From NCBI GenBank assembly GCA_016781775.1, contig JADDPR010000321.1:1-6008 (forward strand): a DNA stretch of 6,008 bases, written 5' to 3'. Under the pieces are notes generated by a model. The model made no database searches. It was not told the origin of the DNA and was given only the letters and a program-made list of their open reading frames with translations. The stretch's first letter is position 1. Every line of letters starts with the position of its first letter. Origin of the DNA: Rubrobacter sp. (GTDB taxonomy: Bacteria > Actinomycetota > Rubrobacteria > Rubrobacterales > Rubrobacteraceae). Shown piece by piece: positions 5,817 through 6,008 of the stretch. The translations under genes were made by a program, and so were the position numbers.

Positions 5817-6008
5817 ACGAGTATGTCGACCGGGGTGTTCGCCACCGTGTCTGGCATGCGACCTTCTCCAAGCCGGTCCTCCTGAATGGCCTTGGTGTCT
5901 CGCGATCGCGTGGAATCGGCATAGAAACGCGGTTTCACCCGAGAAGCGGTCGCAGCGTGTCCGCCTTCTAACGCTCCATCCCGGTTCCCGCTCTGGGTTT
6001 AGCCTGTC
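5817..6008. other. Right-hand non-coding or unassigned edge
   Basis: These 192 bases are about 61% GC by count, clearly below the genes before them. No long + strand frame exists. On the - strand a short frame from a GTG at 5938 to TGA at 5795-5797 would encode 47 residues (starting MKPRFYADSTRSRDTKAIQ) and would overlap the primase end; its third-position GC is only about two thirds, weaker than the real genes, and no ribosome site supports it. A 10-bp palindrome, CGCGATCGCG, lies at 5901-5910. I see no terminator hairpin with a T-run after the primase. The edge may mark a join to unrelated DNA. Confidence 0.4.

Noticed and set aside
5834..5848. GGTG/CACC stem as a terminator of the operon
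   Set aside because: It has only four pairs and no T-run.
5823..5885. 20-codon + frame after the primase (MSTGVFATVSGM...)
   Set aside because: It is too short, lacks a ribosome site and shows no coding bias.

Overview
The window is very GC-rich (roughly 70% by eye in the genes, with G or C at most third codon positions). All its clear genes lie on the + strand. Composition, frequent AGG/CGG arginine codons and strong purine-rich ribosome sites suggest a high-GC actinobacterium, with a Rubrobacter-like thermophilic lineage as a guess only. The content is a replication module of a plasmid, or less likely of a plasmid-like phage.

Layout: positions 1-54 are the last codons of an upstream gene. 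After a 13-base gap comes a 686-residue protein (68-2128) that ends in an XRE-type helix-turn-helix domain and is the candidate replication initiator (Rep). A gene-free stretch of about 326 bases (2129-2454) follows. It is much more AT-rich than its surroundings and holds a dyad next to the rep stop, three tandem 22-bp iterons, T-tracts, a hairpin, a perfect 14-bp palindrome and a GC-rich hairpin. This is the likely origin of replication and also the regulatory region of the next operon. Then come a DnaB-family replicative helicase (start at 2455, 435 residues) and a DnaG-type primase (start GTG at 3759, 685 residues), which overlap by four bases (GTGA) and are probably translationally coupled. 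The last 192 bases (5817-6008) are lower in GC and contain no gene I can identify.

How it would work (inference): Rep binds the iterons and opens the neighbouring AT-rich tract. The element's own helicase is loaded there and recruits its own primase, so this element may bypass the host DnaB and DnaG. The primase C-terminal half contains a segment resembling the N-terminal segment of the helicase, in line with the known fold relationship between the DnaG helicase-binding domain and the DnaB N-terminal domain. No helicase loader, polymerase, partition or mobilisation gene is visible in the window.

The most unusual signals are iteron-core copies inside the rep reading frame (12 bp at 1714-1725 and 9 bp at 1349-1357), a variant third iteron that could also form an intrinsic terminator, and a Rep architecture that I cannot assign to a named family.
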